From: JBBRHQ01 sp963815645
GTDB lineage: Bacteria > Actinomycetota > Thermoleophilia > Solirubrobacterales > 70-9
DNA length: 64,000 nucleotides
Direction of reading: 5' to 3'
Assembly (NCBI GenBank): GCA_963815645.1
Contig: CAWFHL010000001.1
Coordinates: forward strand, 1,426,001 to 1,490,000
Part shown: piece after piece, positions 30,306-40,478 of the stretch
Layout: each line of letters opens with the position of its first letter
Numbering within the stretch: the first letter of the stretch is position 1
Notes under the pieces: model-generated
The model's database searches: none
Told to the model about the DNA's origin: nothing
The model's input: the letters and a program-made list of their open reading frames with translations, nothing else
Position numbers and translations under genes: made by a program

Positions 30306-31520
30306 ATGCTCGAACCGCAGCCGGCACAGCAAAGCGCGGACGTGCCCGATGCGGTCGCTCCGCCGCCTGGCAACCCAAGGTTCCCCCTGTTCGACTCGCT
30401 GCGGGCCGTGGCCGCGCTCTGCATTCTGCTGGTCCATGCCGCAATCTTCTCGGGCGTGTCCGGGAGCTGGTACTTCCCTCTTGTGGTTCATCTCGATATC
30501 GGTGTGCCCTTCTTCTTCCTGCTCTCGGGATTTCTGCTCTACCGGCCGATGCTGGCAGCCAGGATCCACCAGAGCGCTTCGACGCCAATCCGAACATATG
30601 CGAAGCGGCGTTTCCTGAGGATCGCTCCGGCATACTGGCTTGCGCTCACCGTTCTCTCGCTGGTCACCGGTCTCAACGGTGTCTTCACCGGCAACTGGTG
30701 GGTCTACTACGGACTGCTGCAGAACTACCCGGTCTACTCGCCCAGCCCGGACTGCCTGGACCCCATCATCCGGGCGACATCGTGCGGCATCACACCGACA
30801 TGGAGCCTCGCGATCGAAGTGCTCTTCTATATCTCTTTGCCGTTTTTCGCCTACGGCATGGCCTGGCTGACGGCTCGCTTCCCACGCGACCGCTGGCTCT
30901 TGATCGAATTCGGTGCACTGGCTCTGCTCTCCGCGGTATCCGCAGGGATTCTGGGATATCATGGTTCCGGAGGGCTCTATACGTGGCTCTTCTTCTCACC
31001 TTTGGGGCGAGCGTGGTGGTTCGCGCTCGGGATGGGGCTGGCCGCGATCTCGGTCTGGGTCACCCAGCGAGGCGCCGCGCCACGAGCGCTGGCCGTGATC
31101 ATTGATCATCCCGCCATTCTCTGGTGCCTAGCGGCCGCGTTGTACGTGTGGGCCGCTCTGGTCGTCCGCGGACCACCGCTGGCCGGCACATTCGGACACA
31201 GGACCGAGTTCGTGTTCGAATACCTGCTGTTCGGCGTCATCGCGGCCCTGGTCATCCTTCCTGCGATTTTCGGCGACGAGCGCGGTGGTATTCCACGGCG
31301 GGTTCTCGCCCATCCAACCCTCGCATGGCTTGGGCTGGTCTCATACGGCATCTTCCTTTGGCATCTCCCTGTCATCCTGGAGCTGAAGTCAAGGGGGGTC
31401 GACAAGTGGTGGCCCAGCATGGCGTTCCCCGTGCTGGCCTTGACCACGCTGGCGGTAACTCTGGTCTGCGCCTCGTTCAGCTACTACCTGCTGGAGAGAC
31501 CCCTGATGCGCCGGAAGTGA
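30306..31520 (+). CDS. Acyltransferase family 3 (OafA/YrhL-type) membrane protein
   Basis: A 404-residue integral membrane O-acyltransferase of surface polysaccharides. Family hallmarks: FDSLRAVAALCILLVHAAIF (catalytic His in the first helix), GVPFFFLLSGFLLYRP, a RRFLRIAPAYWLAL helix, and TPTWSLAIEVLFYISLPFF. It ends with the ERPLMRR motif. About ten hydrophobic helices and no C-terminal SGNH domain; a separate SGNH hydrolase gene lies 2.4 kb away. ATG 30306. The codon GC is a little lower than the housekeeping genes, as often seen for surface glycan genes. Confidence 0.93.
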   Translation: MLEPQPAQQSADVPDAVAPPPGNPRFPLFDSLRAVAALCILLVHAAIFSGVSGSWYFPLVVHLDIGVPFFFLLSGFLLYRPMLAARIHQSASTPIRTYAKRRFLRIAPAYWLALTVLSLVTGLNGVFTGNWWVYYGLLQNYPVYSPSPDCLDPIIRATSCGITPTWSLAIEVLFYISLPFFAYGMAWLTARFPRDRWLLIEFGALALLSAVSAGILGYHGSGGLYTWLFFSPLGRAWWFALGMGLAAISVWVTQRGAAPRALAVIIDHPAILWCLAAALYVWAALVVRGPPLAGTFGHRTEFVFEYLLFGVIAALVILPAIFGDERGGIPRRVLAHPTLAWLGLVSYGIFLWHLPVILELKSRGVDKWWPSMAFPVLALTTLAVTLVCASFSYYLLERPLMRRK

Positions 31521-31556
31521 TGGCGGCGGGGCTCAAGCTGGCGCTTGGCGGCGTTG

Positions 31557-33248
31557 CTACCGCAGCGCGCATAGGCGAAGGCTGGGGGCGGCAGCGGTGA
31601 TCTGCCACCTCCCGGGGGCAGCGTCCCGGGGAGCCCGCAGAGCGGCCGGAACCTTGGGTGTAAGGGAGCCGAGCGGGACCGTCGGCGTGGAGGCGAGCCG
31701 GCGCGCCGATACGGCGCCCCCGATCGGGCTGGAGAGGGCCACTCCGCCGGGCGGCAGCTCGAACGAGACCCCGTCGGCCGAGCTCCGCCGAGGCTTGCGG
31801 CATCTCCCGATCTGATCCTTCTGCGCCGGCTGGAGTGTGAGTCCCTCTGCCGCCGCCAGCACGGCATCGGTCCTCGCCCGGGCCTCCTCGTCGCGCCCTG
31901 AGATCTCGCTGGTGCTGAAGCCGAGGTTCCCGTATGCCTGGGCCGCCTGCACGTAGGAGAGTGCGGGCTGCGGACGAAGAACCGCCGCCTCAGCGAATGG
32001 AACGACCAGCTGGTTCTGCCCTCCGAGCACGCTGGAGGGGTTGAATCCGGGAGCAGCCCTTCCGGCCAGCTCCAGCCCGGTCAGCTCTTCACGAAGCACG
32101 GTGGATAGTTGCCGCTGGACAGCCGAGTTGTCCCGCAGCAGGGCGAGGTTGGTGGCGACCCCGACGGCGGCGGCGGCGAACAGGGCGATCAACGCGGGAC
32201 GCGACAAGCTCCGGCCCCGGACCGCCTCCACCCCGATGATGACGGTGACGAAGGCGGCGGGATAGAGGTAGCGAGGCGTCGCGGGGGAGTTGAAGGCGTT
32301 GCGTGCGACGACTTCGATCGCCGCGAGCGTCAGCCCGGTGGCGATCGCTCCCAGCAGCCAACGCGAGGCGGAGCCGCGCAGGCGCCACGCGAGCCCGGCC
32401 AGGGCGGCGATCGCAAGCGCCGCTCCCGCCGCGCTGGTTCCGGCTGCGGGCGCCGAGACGAACGCGTAGTCCAACCCGGTGAGAGAGCCCAGCGCCGCGG
32501 CGAGCGACTGGAACGCCCAGCTCGGGATCAGCAGGACATTCGAGGCGACGAGCTGGTTGTCGGAGGCGCTCGAGTAGCTCAGCGACCACAGCCACCAGGC
32601 TCCGTAGAGGGCCATGGGTACCGCAGCAACCCAGACGCGGCGCCATTCGGCCGGCCGCGCCAGGATCGCGACGGCGACCCCCACGACGAAGGCAAGCGCG
32701 ACCGTGTAGGTGAAGACCCCGAGGCAGAGAAGCAAGCAGGCGCCGATGTCCCCGGATCGGTCGCCGCGCTGGATCGCCATGAACGCTCCCAGCCCGCAGC
32801 AGAGGGCGAGTAGGACCGTGATCCCGTTCCCGACCAGGACGTGGAGGATGTCCGAGCCGAAGACCAGCAGGACTAGGCTGGGTGCGAGTGCCGCCCAGGT
32901 ACCGATCCTCGTCTTTGCGTACCGGAAGATCAGGCCGCTGGCGAAGAGGACGAAGGCGGTGACGAGGATTCGCCAGACGACGTAGTCGCTGCCGATCGTC
33001 GCGAGGATCAACTTGTAGAGAATCTTCGAAGTGAAGACGAGATGGCCGTTGTGGGGGACGAGCGCCTCCCTGAAGGTGAGACCAGGGCTTTCGTTCACCC
33101 ACGGAAGCTCATCGGGGGAGAAGCTCGTTCCCCGGCCCAGATAGATCAGGTAGGCGCCCGCCGCCAGCATGGCAGCGCCGAGGAGCCACCACGCCAACCG
33201 CTCATCGAGCCCGGATCCGTCTCGCTTTGCCGCGGCAGCCGCTCGCAT
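31557..33248 (-). CDS. GT-C-like membrane protein, paralogue A
   Basis: A 563-residue polytopic protein, intact frame, ATG 33248. It shares its whole layout with the gene at 36406: a short lumenal loop after helix 1 (RGTSFSPDELPWVNESPGLTF versus DRGTTYNVDQIRFF), EALVPHNGHLVF versus LEPQNGNLLF, then LVLLVFGSDILHV versus VLLLFGSDWGHV. Further shared features are LTGLDYAF versus LTGLNYSF, helices ending in ATNLALLRD, and a C-terminal soluble beta-rich domain. The acidic loop after helix 1 and the topology suggest a GT-C glycosyltransferase or related lipid-linked sugar enzyme. The specific reaction is unknown. Confidence 0.75.
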   Translation of the reverse strand: MRAAAAAKRDGSGLDERLAWWLLGAAMLAAGAYLIYLGRGTSFSPDELPWVNESPGLTFREALVPHNGHLVFTSKILYKLILATIGSDYVVWRILVTAFVLFASGLIFRYAKTRIGTWAALAPSLVLLVFGSDILHVLVGNGITVLLALCCGLGAFMAIQRGDRSGDIGACLLLCLGVFTYTVALAFVVGVAVAILARPAEWRRVWVAAVPMALYGAWWLWSLSYSSASDNQLVASNVLLIPSWAFQSLAAALGSLTGLDYAFVSAPAAGTSAAGAALAIAALAGLAWRLRGSASRWLLGAIATGLTLAAIEVVARNAFNSPATPRYLYPAAFVTVIIGVEAVRGRSLSRPALIALFAAAAVGVATNLALLRDNSAVQRQLSTVLREELTGLELAGRAAPGFNPSSVLGGQNQLVVPFAEAAVLRPQPALSYVQAAQAYGNLGFSTSEISGRDEEARARTDAVLAAAEGLTLQPAQKDQIGRCRKPRRSSADGVSFELPPGGVALSSPIGGAVSARRLASTPTVPLGSLTPKVPAALRAPRDAAPGRWQITAAAPSLRLCALR

Positions 33249-33366
33249 CGAGCGGAGTCTATGGCGAAGTCGCGGCGAGACATCGGAAGGGCGGCTCAGG
33301 GTGAAGGTTCGCTCCCACCCGTCGCTTCTTGCAGGAACTCGAGTGGCCCGGTTGAACCCGGTCGCG

Positions 33367-33768
33367 ATGAGGCTCTTCAGGCGGCGGCAGGCTCAGGAGC
33401 GCGACCAGGCGACGCGGACGGAGGATGAGCGGCGTCCGATTCTGCCGGCCACTGGAGGGCCGCCCACCGCCCCCGACCCGGATCTCGAGGATCAGTTGGC
33501 TCCGAGCGCCTCCGGGGCGCCGGTTGACGACGGCCCCCAACGCATCCGGGTGTCCCGCACACTGGTCAAGTCCGAGCCCGAGGTCGCTCAGCTGGTGTCG
33601 GCCGATCCGCGCCTCAGCTCAGACGGGGTCAAGGTGACAATGACCGAGAAGGGATTTGGCACGCTGGTGGAGATCGCGGCTCCTTCCGGCGGCCTGGATG
33701 CGAGTGACCTCGAGCGGCTCCTCGACGAGCTTGCTGTCCCGCAGAAGCGCCCGTTCAGCAACGTCTGA
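33367..33768 (+). CDS. Hypothetical protein, 133 residues
   Basis: Starts at ATG 33367 (MRLFRRRQAQERDQ). The first 60 residues are basic, then Pro-rich and likely disordered. The rest (SRTLVKSEPEVAQLVSADP, VKVTMTEKGFGTLVEIA, LDASDLERLLDELAVP) looks like a small mixed alpha/beta domain. No membrane helix. I do not recognise it. It lies between two divergent glycan-cluster genes, 119 bp from paralogue A, and appears to be a single transcription unit. Confidence 0.55.
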   Translation: MRLFRRRQAQERDQATRTEDERRPILPATGGPPTAPDPDLEDQLAPSASGAPVDDGPQRIRVSRTLVKSEPEVAQLVSADPRLSSDGVKVTMTEKGFGTLVEIAAPSGGLDASDLERLLDELAVPQKRPFSNV

Positions 33769-33885
33769 GCGACCGACGCCTGTCGATCCCTCAGCCGACC
33801 ACATGCGTCTCGAGGCGGTTCAGGGTGCGCAGGGGCAATCAGGTTTCGGCGGTTGTAGCCATAGCGCACACCTCTGCGGCTGAAA

Positions 33886-34744
33886 TCAAAGGGCGGCAAT
33901 CGGGAATGCAGAGGCTCGGATTGAGCCTTCGTCGTCGGCCGTGCTCGGATGGACCCCATCGGTCCACATTCCGTTCCACGTTCCGTGTTCGACCATGCCG
34001 CTTCCCTCGAGGGCCCGCCAGAAGTTGACCAACAGGACCCGCCGATTCCGGGCCAGTTCGAACAGTGCCTCGTTGTACTCGGAGGCCACGACATCGGCGG
34101 CCGCGTTGTCGAGCCGCGGCGGCGGCGCGAAGAGGATGGGGATCACGTGCTCACTGCGCAGCGCGGCAACGATGCCCGCCATCCTCTCGCGGTAGACCGT
34201 CGCCGGGAGTCCCTAGGAGGCATCGTTGGTTCCGAACATGACTAGTGCGAAGGCGGGGCGCACTATCCGTGTTTCACACCGGAGCGGAGTTTCCTCCGGG
34301 GCGCAATTCGGTTCTTGCGCAAGGCCCGGTGAGGTCGCCCAGGCCGATGTTCGGTAAGGAGCCGTGGCGGCGGAGGACCGGTTGAACGAGTTCGGTGGCC
34401 CGCAGGCATAGCGGGCCACCGAGGACTCGAATTGCGCCCGCTCGAAGAGGTGGATCGTTTCGCGCCAGGAACTGGAACCGGGACAGGAGCTCCTCGCCAC
34501 AGCCGACACCGCTGAGGAAAGATGACGCGTAGCTGGTCGAATCGCCCGCCTTGGCGAAGGCATGCGGTCTGTTGCCGTGCAGGCGTGCGTCGGCGAGCTG
34601 GTGGCGGAGATGGCGCTCCATGCACTTTCCGAGCACCGGGATGATCGTGGCCGAGCGCCAGTCGGACGCGCCGGCCACCGAGCAGTTAGCAACCGCCATT
34701 ACTGCGATCGCGGCGACGAACCGAAGAATCCGTCTCGCAGGCAT
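33886..34744 (-). pseudogene. Secreted SGNH/GDSL hydrolase, interrupted by frameshift and in-frame TAG
   Basis: From ATG 34744: a signal peptide (RRILRFVAAIAVMAVANCSVAG), then block I with the nucleophile Ser in AGDSTSYASSFL. After a +1 shift near 34475 comes WRETIHLFERAQFESSVARYACG, block III FGTNDAS, and block V with the catalytic Asp-His in TDGVHPS. An in-frame TAG at 34213-34215 separates GTNDAS from GLPATVYRERMAGIV. It is similar to SGNH esterases that de-acetylate polysaccharides and would pair with the acyltransferase at 30306. With one base removed the length is 285 codons, so either the gene is recently inactivated or both lesions are consensus errors. Confidence 0.72.
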
Positions 34745-34832
34745 CTGGCGGTATCGACAGGAAGGCACGGCGCTGGAATTTCAGTGGCGACCGTTCAGCA
34801 GGGCCTGAGCGGCCTCCATAGAATCGCGCCCG

Positions 34833-36403
34833 ATGCGGGAGCGCAATCCGGTCACCCACACCGAGAAGCTTGCCTACCTCGCCGAGTTGCGCGAGCAAGC
34901 GGTCCACTCGGCCTCCGAGGAGGCGGTCGAAAAGCAGCACGCCAAAGGCAAGCTGACCGCCCGCGAGCGGGTCGAGAAGCTGCTCGACCCCGGCTCCTTC
35001 GAGGAGCTAGACACCTTCGTCCGGCACCGCACCTACGAGTTCGAGATGCAGAAGCGCCGGCCCTGGGGCGATGCGGTCGTCACCGGCTACGGGACCATCG
35101 ACGGCCGCACCGTGTTCGTCTTCAGCCAGGACTTCACTGTCTTCGGCGGCTCGCTCGGCGAGGTGATGGCCGAGAAGATGTGCAAGGTGATGGACCTCGC
35201 CGCCGAGGTTGGGGCCCCCGTGATCGGGATCAACGACTCCGGCGGGGCGCGGATCCAGGAGGGAGTGGTCTCGCTCGGCGCCTACGGGGACGTCTTCGTG
35301 CGCAACGTCCAGTGCTCGGGCGTGATCCCCCAGATCAGCCTGATCATGGGCCCATGCGCCGGCGGGGCCGTGTACTCGCCGGCGATGACCGACTTCATCT
35401 TCATGGTCAAGGAGACCTCGCACATGTTCATCACCGGCCCCGAGGTGATCAAGACGGTAACCGGCGAGGAGGTCGAGTTCGAGGAGCTGGGCGGGCGCGA
35501 TGAGCCACAACTCGAAGTCGGGCGTGGCCCACTTCGCGTCCGAGGACGAGGAGAGCTGCCTCGAGGACGTGCGCCACCTGATGAGCTTCCTGCCGCTCAA
35601 CAACCTCGAGATGCCGCCCCGGGTCGAGCCCTACGACGACCCCGAGCGCGAGGACCCCGAGCTCGACACCGCTCGTCCCCGACGACCCCTCGAAGCCCTA
35701 CGACATGCGCGAGGTGATCTCGCGGATCGTCGACGACGGCGAGTTCTTCGAGGTCCACGAGCACTTCGCCAAGAACATCGTCTGCGGCTTCTCGCGCCTC
35801 GACGGCTTCCCGGTCGGGGTGGTCGGCAACCAGCCGGCGCACCTCGCGGGGGTGCTCGACATCGAGTCCTCCGAGAAGGCGGCGCGCTTCGTCCGCACCT
35901 GCGACGCCTTCAACGTCCCCCTGGTCACCTTCACCGACGTCCCCGGGTTCCTGCCCGGGACCAGCCAGGAGTGGGGCGGGATCATCCGCCACGGCGCCAA
36001 GCTGCTCTACGCCTTCACCGAGGCGACGGTGCCGAAGCTGACCGTGGTCACCCGCAAGGCCTACGGCGGCGCCTACGACGTGATGAACTCAAAGCACATG
36101 CTGGCCGACTTCAACTTCGCCTGGCCGACCGCCGAGGTGGCGGTGATGGGCCCCGAGGGCGCGGTCAACATCATCTACCGCCGCGACCTGCAGACCTCGC
36201 CGACCCCCGACGAGCGCCGCCAGAAGCTGATCGACGACTACAAGGCCCACTTCGCCAACCCCTACTCGGCGGCCGAGCGCGGCTACATCGACGACGTGAT
36301 CGAGCCCCGGCGCACCCGCCCGAAGCTGATCCGCGCCCTGCGGACGCTGCAGACCAAGCGGGTCGAGCAGCCGAAGCGAAAGCACGGCAACATCCCGCTG
36401 TAG
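34833..36403 (+). CDS. Acyl-CoA (propionyl-CoA) carboxylase beta subunit (two frameshifts)
   Basis: Carboxyltransferase chain that moves CO2 from biotin to propionyl- or acetyl-CoA; 522 residues after repair, the normal length. Seen: HAKGKLTARERVEKLLDPGSFEELD, DFTVFGGSLGE, GINDSGGARIQEG, IMGPCAGGAVYSPA, then VPLVTFTDVPGFLPGTSQE and TRKAYGGAYDVMNSK. Extra bases at about 35498 (gggCgcgatg) and 35669 (accGctcgtc) shift the frame twice by +1; the repaired joins read EELGGAMSHNSKSG and ELDTLVPDDPSKP. The alpha chain is at 51775. Its position inside a glycan cluster is odd but may be accidental. Confidence 0.95.
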
Positions 36404-36405
36404 GA

Positions 36406-38111
36406 ATGAGAGCAAGACATTTGAGCGCAGCCAGGGAATCAGTCGGCGCGGCTTCGGGCAGCGGGGGATTTCCTCTACTGGGGACTGCTCGCTGTTGCAT
36501 TGCTGTGTTCCGCCGCCCTCATCCTCTGGCTCGACCGTGGGACCACCTACAACGTCGACCAGATCCGGTTCTTCCTGAGCAGCCCCGATTTCGATCTCAG
36601 GGGCCTGTTGGAGCCCCAGAACGGAAATCTCCTCTTTACCACGACCCTCGCCTACAAAGTCCTGCTTTCGAGCTTTGGAACGGGGTTTCTGCCCTTTCGG
36701 GTCATTCACATCCTTGCCCTGGTTACGGCCGCGACGCTCTTCTACATCTTGATAAGACGCAGGATCGGTCCGCTCGCGGCACTCGGCACCCACCTTGGTC
36801 CTACTCCTCTTTGGCTCCGACTGGGGACACGTCGGGACTGCACTCGGCTTCACTGTGCTCTCCAGCATTGCCGCCGGGTTGGCTGCTCTCCTACTCCTGG
36901 AACGCGATGATCGCCTTGGCGATGGGGGAGCTTGTGCGATGCTTGTCATCGCCGTCGCCAGCTTCAGCGTCGGGCTCGCTTTTCTCGCGGGAGGGGTGGT
37001 CGACGTTCTGCTGGGCCGGGACCGCTGGAAGCGAGCCTGGATTTTCCTGATCCCCCTTGCCCTCTACGCAGCGTGGTTCGTTTGGGCGCGGAACCAGGGC
37101 GCTTCCTCCCCCTCGAGCCAGGGGCATGTTTCCAACCTCTTGCTGGCGCCCGCGTGGGCATTCGAGTCGCTCTCAGCCGTCCTCGCCTCCTTGACTGGCC
37201 TCAACTACTCCTTCGGCGGCCCACGGCCGGCCCAGTTGGTGGCCATCGGCCCGGGTTATGCATTGGCCGTGATTGCGATCGCCGCTTTCGCCTGGTACCT
37301 CAAGCGCTACCGCGCCCGGGTTCCCAGACAGGTATGGGTTGCGATCGCGATCCTCCTCGCCTACTGGACACTGGGAGCGCTGACCTCCAGCTCACTCCGC
37401 GTTCCGGAAAAGATCCGTTACATGTACCCCGGCGCGGTAATGGTCCTTCTCGTAGCTTCCGCTGCTGTCAGCGGTATCCGTTTCACTCGCGCCGGGATGC
37501 TTGCGCTCTTCGCCGTGACCGGCATGGCCCTGGCCACGAACCTGATCCTTCTGCGGGATGGAGCTGCCTGGTTCAGAAACGACTACTCGGCACCGACTCG
37601 CGCCCTGTTCACTTCGTATGACCTGGCCAAGGGAACCGTGGACCCTAATTTCCTGGCGCCACCCGGAGACGCGAAGGTCCTTGTGCCGGCTGGCAGCTAT
37701 TTCGCCGTCACCGACCGGTACGGGGGTACCCCAGGGTTCTCCCCGGCCGAGTTGGCACGACAGCCGGAGAACATCAGGTCACTGGCGGACCGGATCCTCG
37801 CCGCGGCGCTGCGACTCAAGCTCCAGCCAGCAATGCCCCATGGGGATCGACCGTGCCGCCAGCTTCCGCGCGTCGTCGGGACGACTGCCCTGGAGCTCCA
37901 CGGAAATGAAACGATCCGGATCCGATCTCCGCGCGGCGGCACTGTCGCGCTGGGGCGATTCAGTGGCGCGACGCCTATCTCCCTGGGCCAGCTTGAACCG
38001 GGTGTCCCGGCCAGCCTGCGTCTCCCCTCCGACGCCAGCTCGATGCCCTGGCACCTCAAGGTCACGACCAAGGGACCGGTTGACGGTTGCCTAGCCGGTT
38101 TCAACGGGTGA
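36406..38111 (+). CDS. GT-C-like membrane protein, paralogue B (two frameshifts)
   Basis: Paralogue of the gene at 31557 in inverted orientation, 567 residues after removing two extra bases (near 36465 and 36791). It starts at ATG 36406, two bases after the carboxylase stop. DFLYWGLLAVALLCSAALILWL is helix 1, followed by TTYNVDQIRFFLSS and EPQNGNLLFTT. Then VLLLFGSDWGHVGTALGF, SLTGLNYSFGG, a helix ending ATNLILLRDG, and a soluble C-terminus. The wobble and GC content are visibly lower than in flanking housekeeping genes. The substrate is unknown; a role in surface glycan assembly is inferred from neighbours. Confidence 0.75.
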
Positions 38112-40444
38112 TATCCAACCTTCTAAGGCGCGCCCCAGGGGAACGGGAGGTGACCGTGCGATCGCTCCGCCTAGCTTTCCTGCCCGCCCTCCCTGTGTTC
38201 GCCGGCATCCTCGCCCTCGAGCTCGCCTATGGAGCCGATCTAGGCGATGCACTCCTCTACGTTGCGTATGAGGTTGGGTTCCTGGTGGTGCCCGGGTGGC
38301 TCGTCTACAGGGCGTTGACCCGTGAGCCGCGAGGAGCCTTGCCCCAACTTGCCCTCGGCTGGGCCCTCGGTTACGTGCTCGAGATCTTGGCTTTCATGTT
38401 CACCGCCGCAACGGGTACCCGGTCGCTGTTCGTGCTCTACCCGATCCTGTTCGTGGCGATCGCCCTAGGGGTCATTTTGCGGCGATCTCCACCGTCCGAC
38501 CCGCCACAAGTGAGCGGAGATCCCCCAAGCGGACAGCTGTCCTGGCTGATTGCCGCCGTTTGCCTCGTCGTGGTCGCCTACGTCGGCATCACCTTCTTCT
38601 CCGCCACCCCTCTTCCGGGGGGCAAGGCAGTGCATTATCACCAGGACGTGCCGTGGTCATTGTCGATCGCAGGAGAGGCCAAGAATCATTGGCCAATCGA
38701 GGACCCCAACGTCTCCGGCGAGCCCTTCCCCTACCACTACTTCGTTCATGTGCACCTCGCCGCGGTTAGCCAGGCCACAGGAATCGCGCTCCCAACTGTG
38801 TTCTTACGCCTTTTCCTCCTGCCGATGATCACGCTCATAGTCCTTCAGGTCGTTGCGGCGGGGCAGGTTCTACTTCGAAGCGTAGGTGTGGGTATCGGAG
38901 CTGTATGCCTGGTGTTCCTAGTGGGACAGGTCAACCTGAATCACGATGCCCCGTTCGCCTCACTTCAGTTCTTGGGAGTGCTGTTCACATATCTGGTCGG
39001 CAGCCCGAGTTTTGTAATTGGATTGGTGATCTTCTTACCCATCGTGATCCTGCTGGGCACATTGGTTCGAAACCAAGGCTCGGACCCTCCAATTGGCACT
39101 TGGGCGCTGCTCTTGTTGTTCTTCATCGGCGCCTCGGATGCAAAGATCGTTCTCCTGCCACTGGTACTTGGAAGCCTGGTGCTCTTCAGCGGATGGATGT
39201 GGATCACCGAACGGAAGGCCCCCACAGCGGTGTTTCCTGCCGCGGCGCTGGCCTTCGCCGTTGGCGCAGCGGTTTACTACCTCCAGTATCGGGGTCACAG
39301 AAGCGGTCTGATCGTTGACCTTGGAGCCGGGATCACCCTGTTCACCGAGACGATGCCCGCTGTCGCCGGGGTCAGGGATTACGTGTCTGGCCTCCTACCG
39401 TCGTTTCCAGGAAGCGGCGCAGCTATTTCGGCGGGGGGAATCGTGTTCGGAGTGTTCGGGCTGTTCGGTGCACAGCTGCTCGGGATCGTGTGGCTGCTGG
39501 CACGACGGGGTGTTCGGCTGCAGAGGGAACATGCCTGGCTCCTGTCCCTGCTGACCGCGGGGATCGGCTCGATTCTCGTACTGGACTCCCCGGGAAGCGG
39601 AAACGTCCTCTACTTTCTCCCATACGGGATGGCGGCCGGCTGCATGGTCGCGGCTGACGGTCTGCGGCTGGCCTGGTTGAATAGGCCCCGCTTGTCAGGC
39701 CGGGCCGCCCGGGTGGTGGCCCTGCTGGCCGGAGGGGTGATCATTCTCCTCGGCGCGCTGCTCATTCCCGAGCACTACCAATCGCCCCTCGAGCCGGTGA
39801 GCATCGGCCGCACCTACATCCTCTCCTACGGAGGCCTGATCATCGGCCTGGTTCTACTGCTCGTGGCGGCTCGACTGTGGGTCCGGCCGTGGGCCTGGAT
39901 CGGGGCAGCGACGGTGAGTGTCACGATCATCTTGGCCGGTGCGCTGGATACTCCGCTGGAGCAGGTCGAGCCGGCGCTTCGATCGCGCGTCACACCGAAC
40001 AGCGGCAAACGGTTGACCCCCGGATTGTACGAGGCGCTGACGTGGATTCGGGACAGCACTCCAACTGGATCGGTCATCGCGACCAACAATCTCGAGGCCT
40101 TCGAGTTCGACCCCGCAGCTTTCAGCGAACGCTCGGTGTTCTTGGGCGGGTGGGGCTACTCGGTCAGAACGAGGGAGGTGAGATGGACGGGGGCCAGCTC
40201 CGCGCCGTTGACCGGGGTTGGAGGCACGGCAGGGGTCAACCTCTACGCAGATCGTCTCCGACTCAATGAGGCGGTTTTCAGCAGCGGAAGTCCCGCCGCC
40301 GCCCGAATCCTTAGAGACAGATTCGGGGTTCGTTATCTGTTGGTCGACAACGTGAATGGAGCACCGGCAAACGTCCCTGGACTGCGGCGTATTTCTCGCC
40401 CCGTATATCGCTCGCCGGGCGCCCTAGTGCTCGAATTGGGCTGA
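38108..40444 (+). CDS. Large polytopic membrane protein of the glycan cluster
   Basis: About 778 residues from GTG 38108, which overlaps the previous stop as GTGA. GTG 38156 is a later alternative. At least 14 hydrophobic helices, a large first extracytoplasmic loop (GGKAVHYHQDVPWSLSIAGEA, SGEPFPYHYFVHVHLAAVS) and a C-terminal soluble domain (LYEALTWIRDSTPTGSVIATNN, RFGVRYLLVDNVNG). This combination resembles GT-C and DUF2298-type membrane proteins where a C-terminal domain follows the helices, but I cannot assign a family with certainty. It is co-transcribed with paralogue B. Confidence 0.72.
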   Translation: MISNLLRRAPGEREVTVRSLRLAFLPALPVFAGILALELAYGADLGDALLYVAYEVGFLVVPGWLVYRALTREPRGALPQLALGWALGYVLEILAFMFTAATGTRSLFVLYPILFVAIALGVILRRSPPSDPPQVSGDPPSGQLSWLIAAVCLVVVAYVGITFFSATPLPGGKAVHYHQDVPWSLSIAGEAKNHWPIEDPNVSGEPFPYHYFVHVHLAAVSQATGIALPTVFLRLFLLPMITLIVLQVVAAGQVLLRSVGVGIGAVCLVFLVGQVNLNHDAPFASLQFLGVLFTYLVGSPSFVIGLVIFLPIVILLGTLVRNQGSDPPIGTWALLLLFFIGASDAKIVLLPLVLGSLVLFSGWMWITERKAPTAVFPAAALAFAVGAAVYYLQYRGHRSGLIVDLGAGITLFTETMPAVAGVRDYVSGLLPSFPGSGAAISAGGIVFGVFGLFGAQLLGIVWLLARRGVRLQREHAWLLSLLTAGIGSILVLDSPGSGNVLYFLPYGMAAGCMVAADGLRLAWLNRPRLSGRAARVVALLAGGVIILLGALLIPEHYQSPLEPVSIGRTYILSYGGLIIGLVLLLVAARLWVRPWAWIGAATVSVTIILAGALDTPLEQVEPALRSRVTPNSGKRLTPGLYEALTWIRDSTPTGSVIATNNLEAFEFDPAAFSERSVFLGGWGYSVRTREVRWTGASSAPLTGVGGTAGVNLYADRLRLNEAVFSSGSPAAARILRDRFGVRYLLVDNVNGAPANVPGLRRISRPVYRSPGALVLELG

Positions 40445-40478
40445 GCGCGGCCCGCAGCGGAAGCGCGCGACTCCAGGC

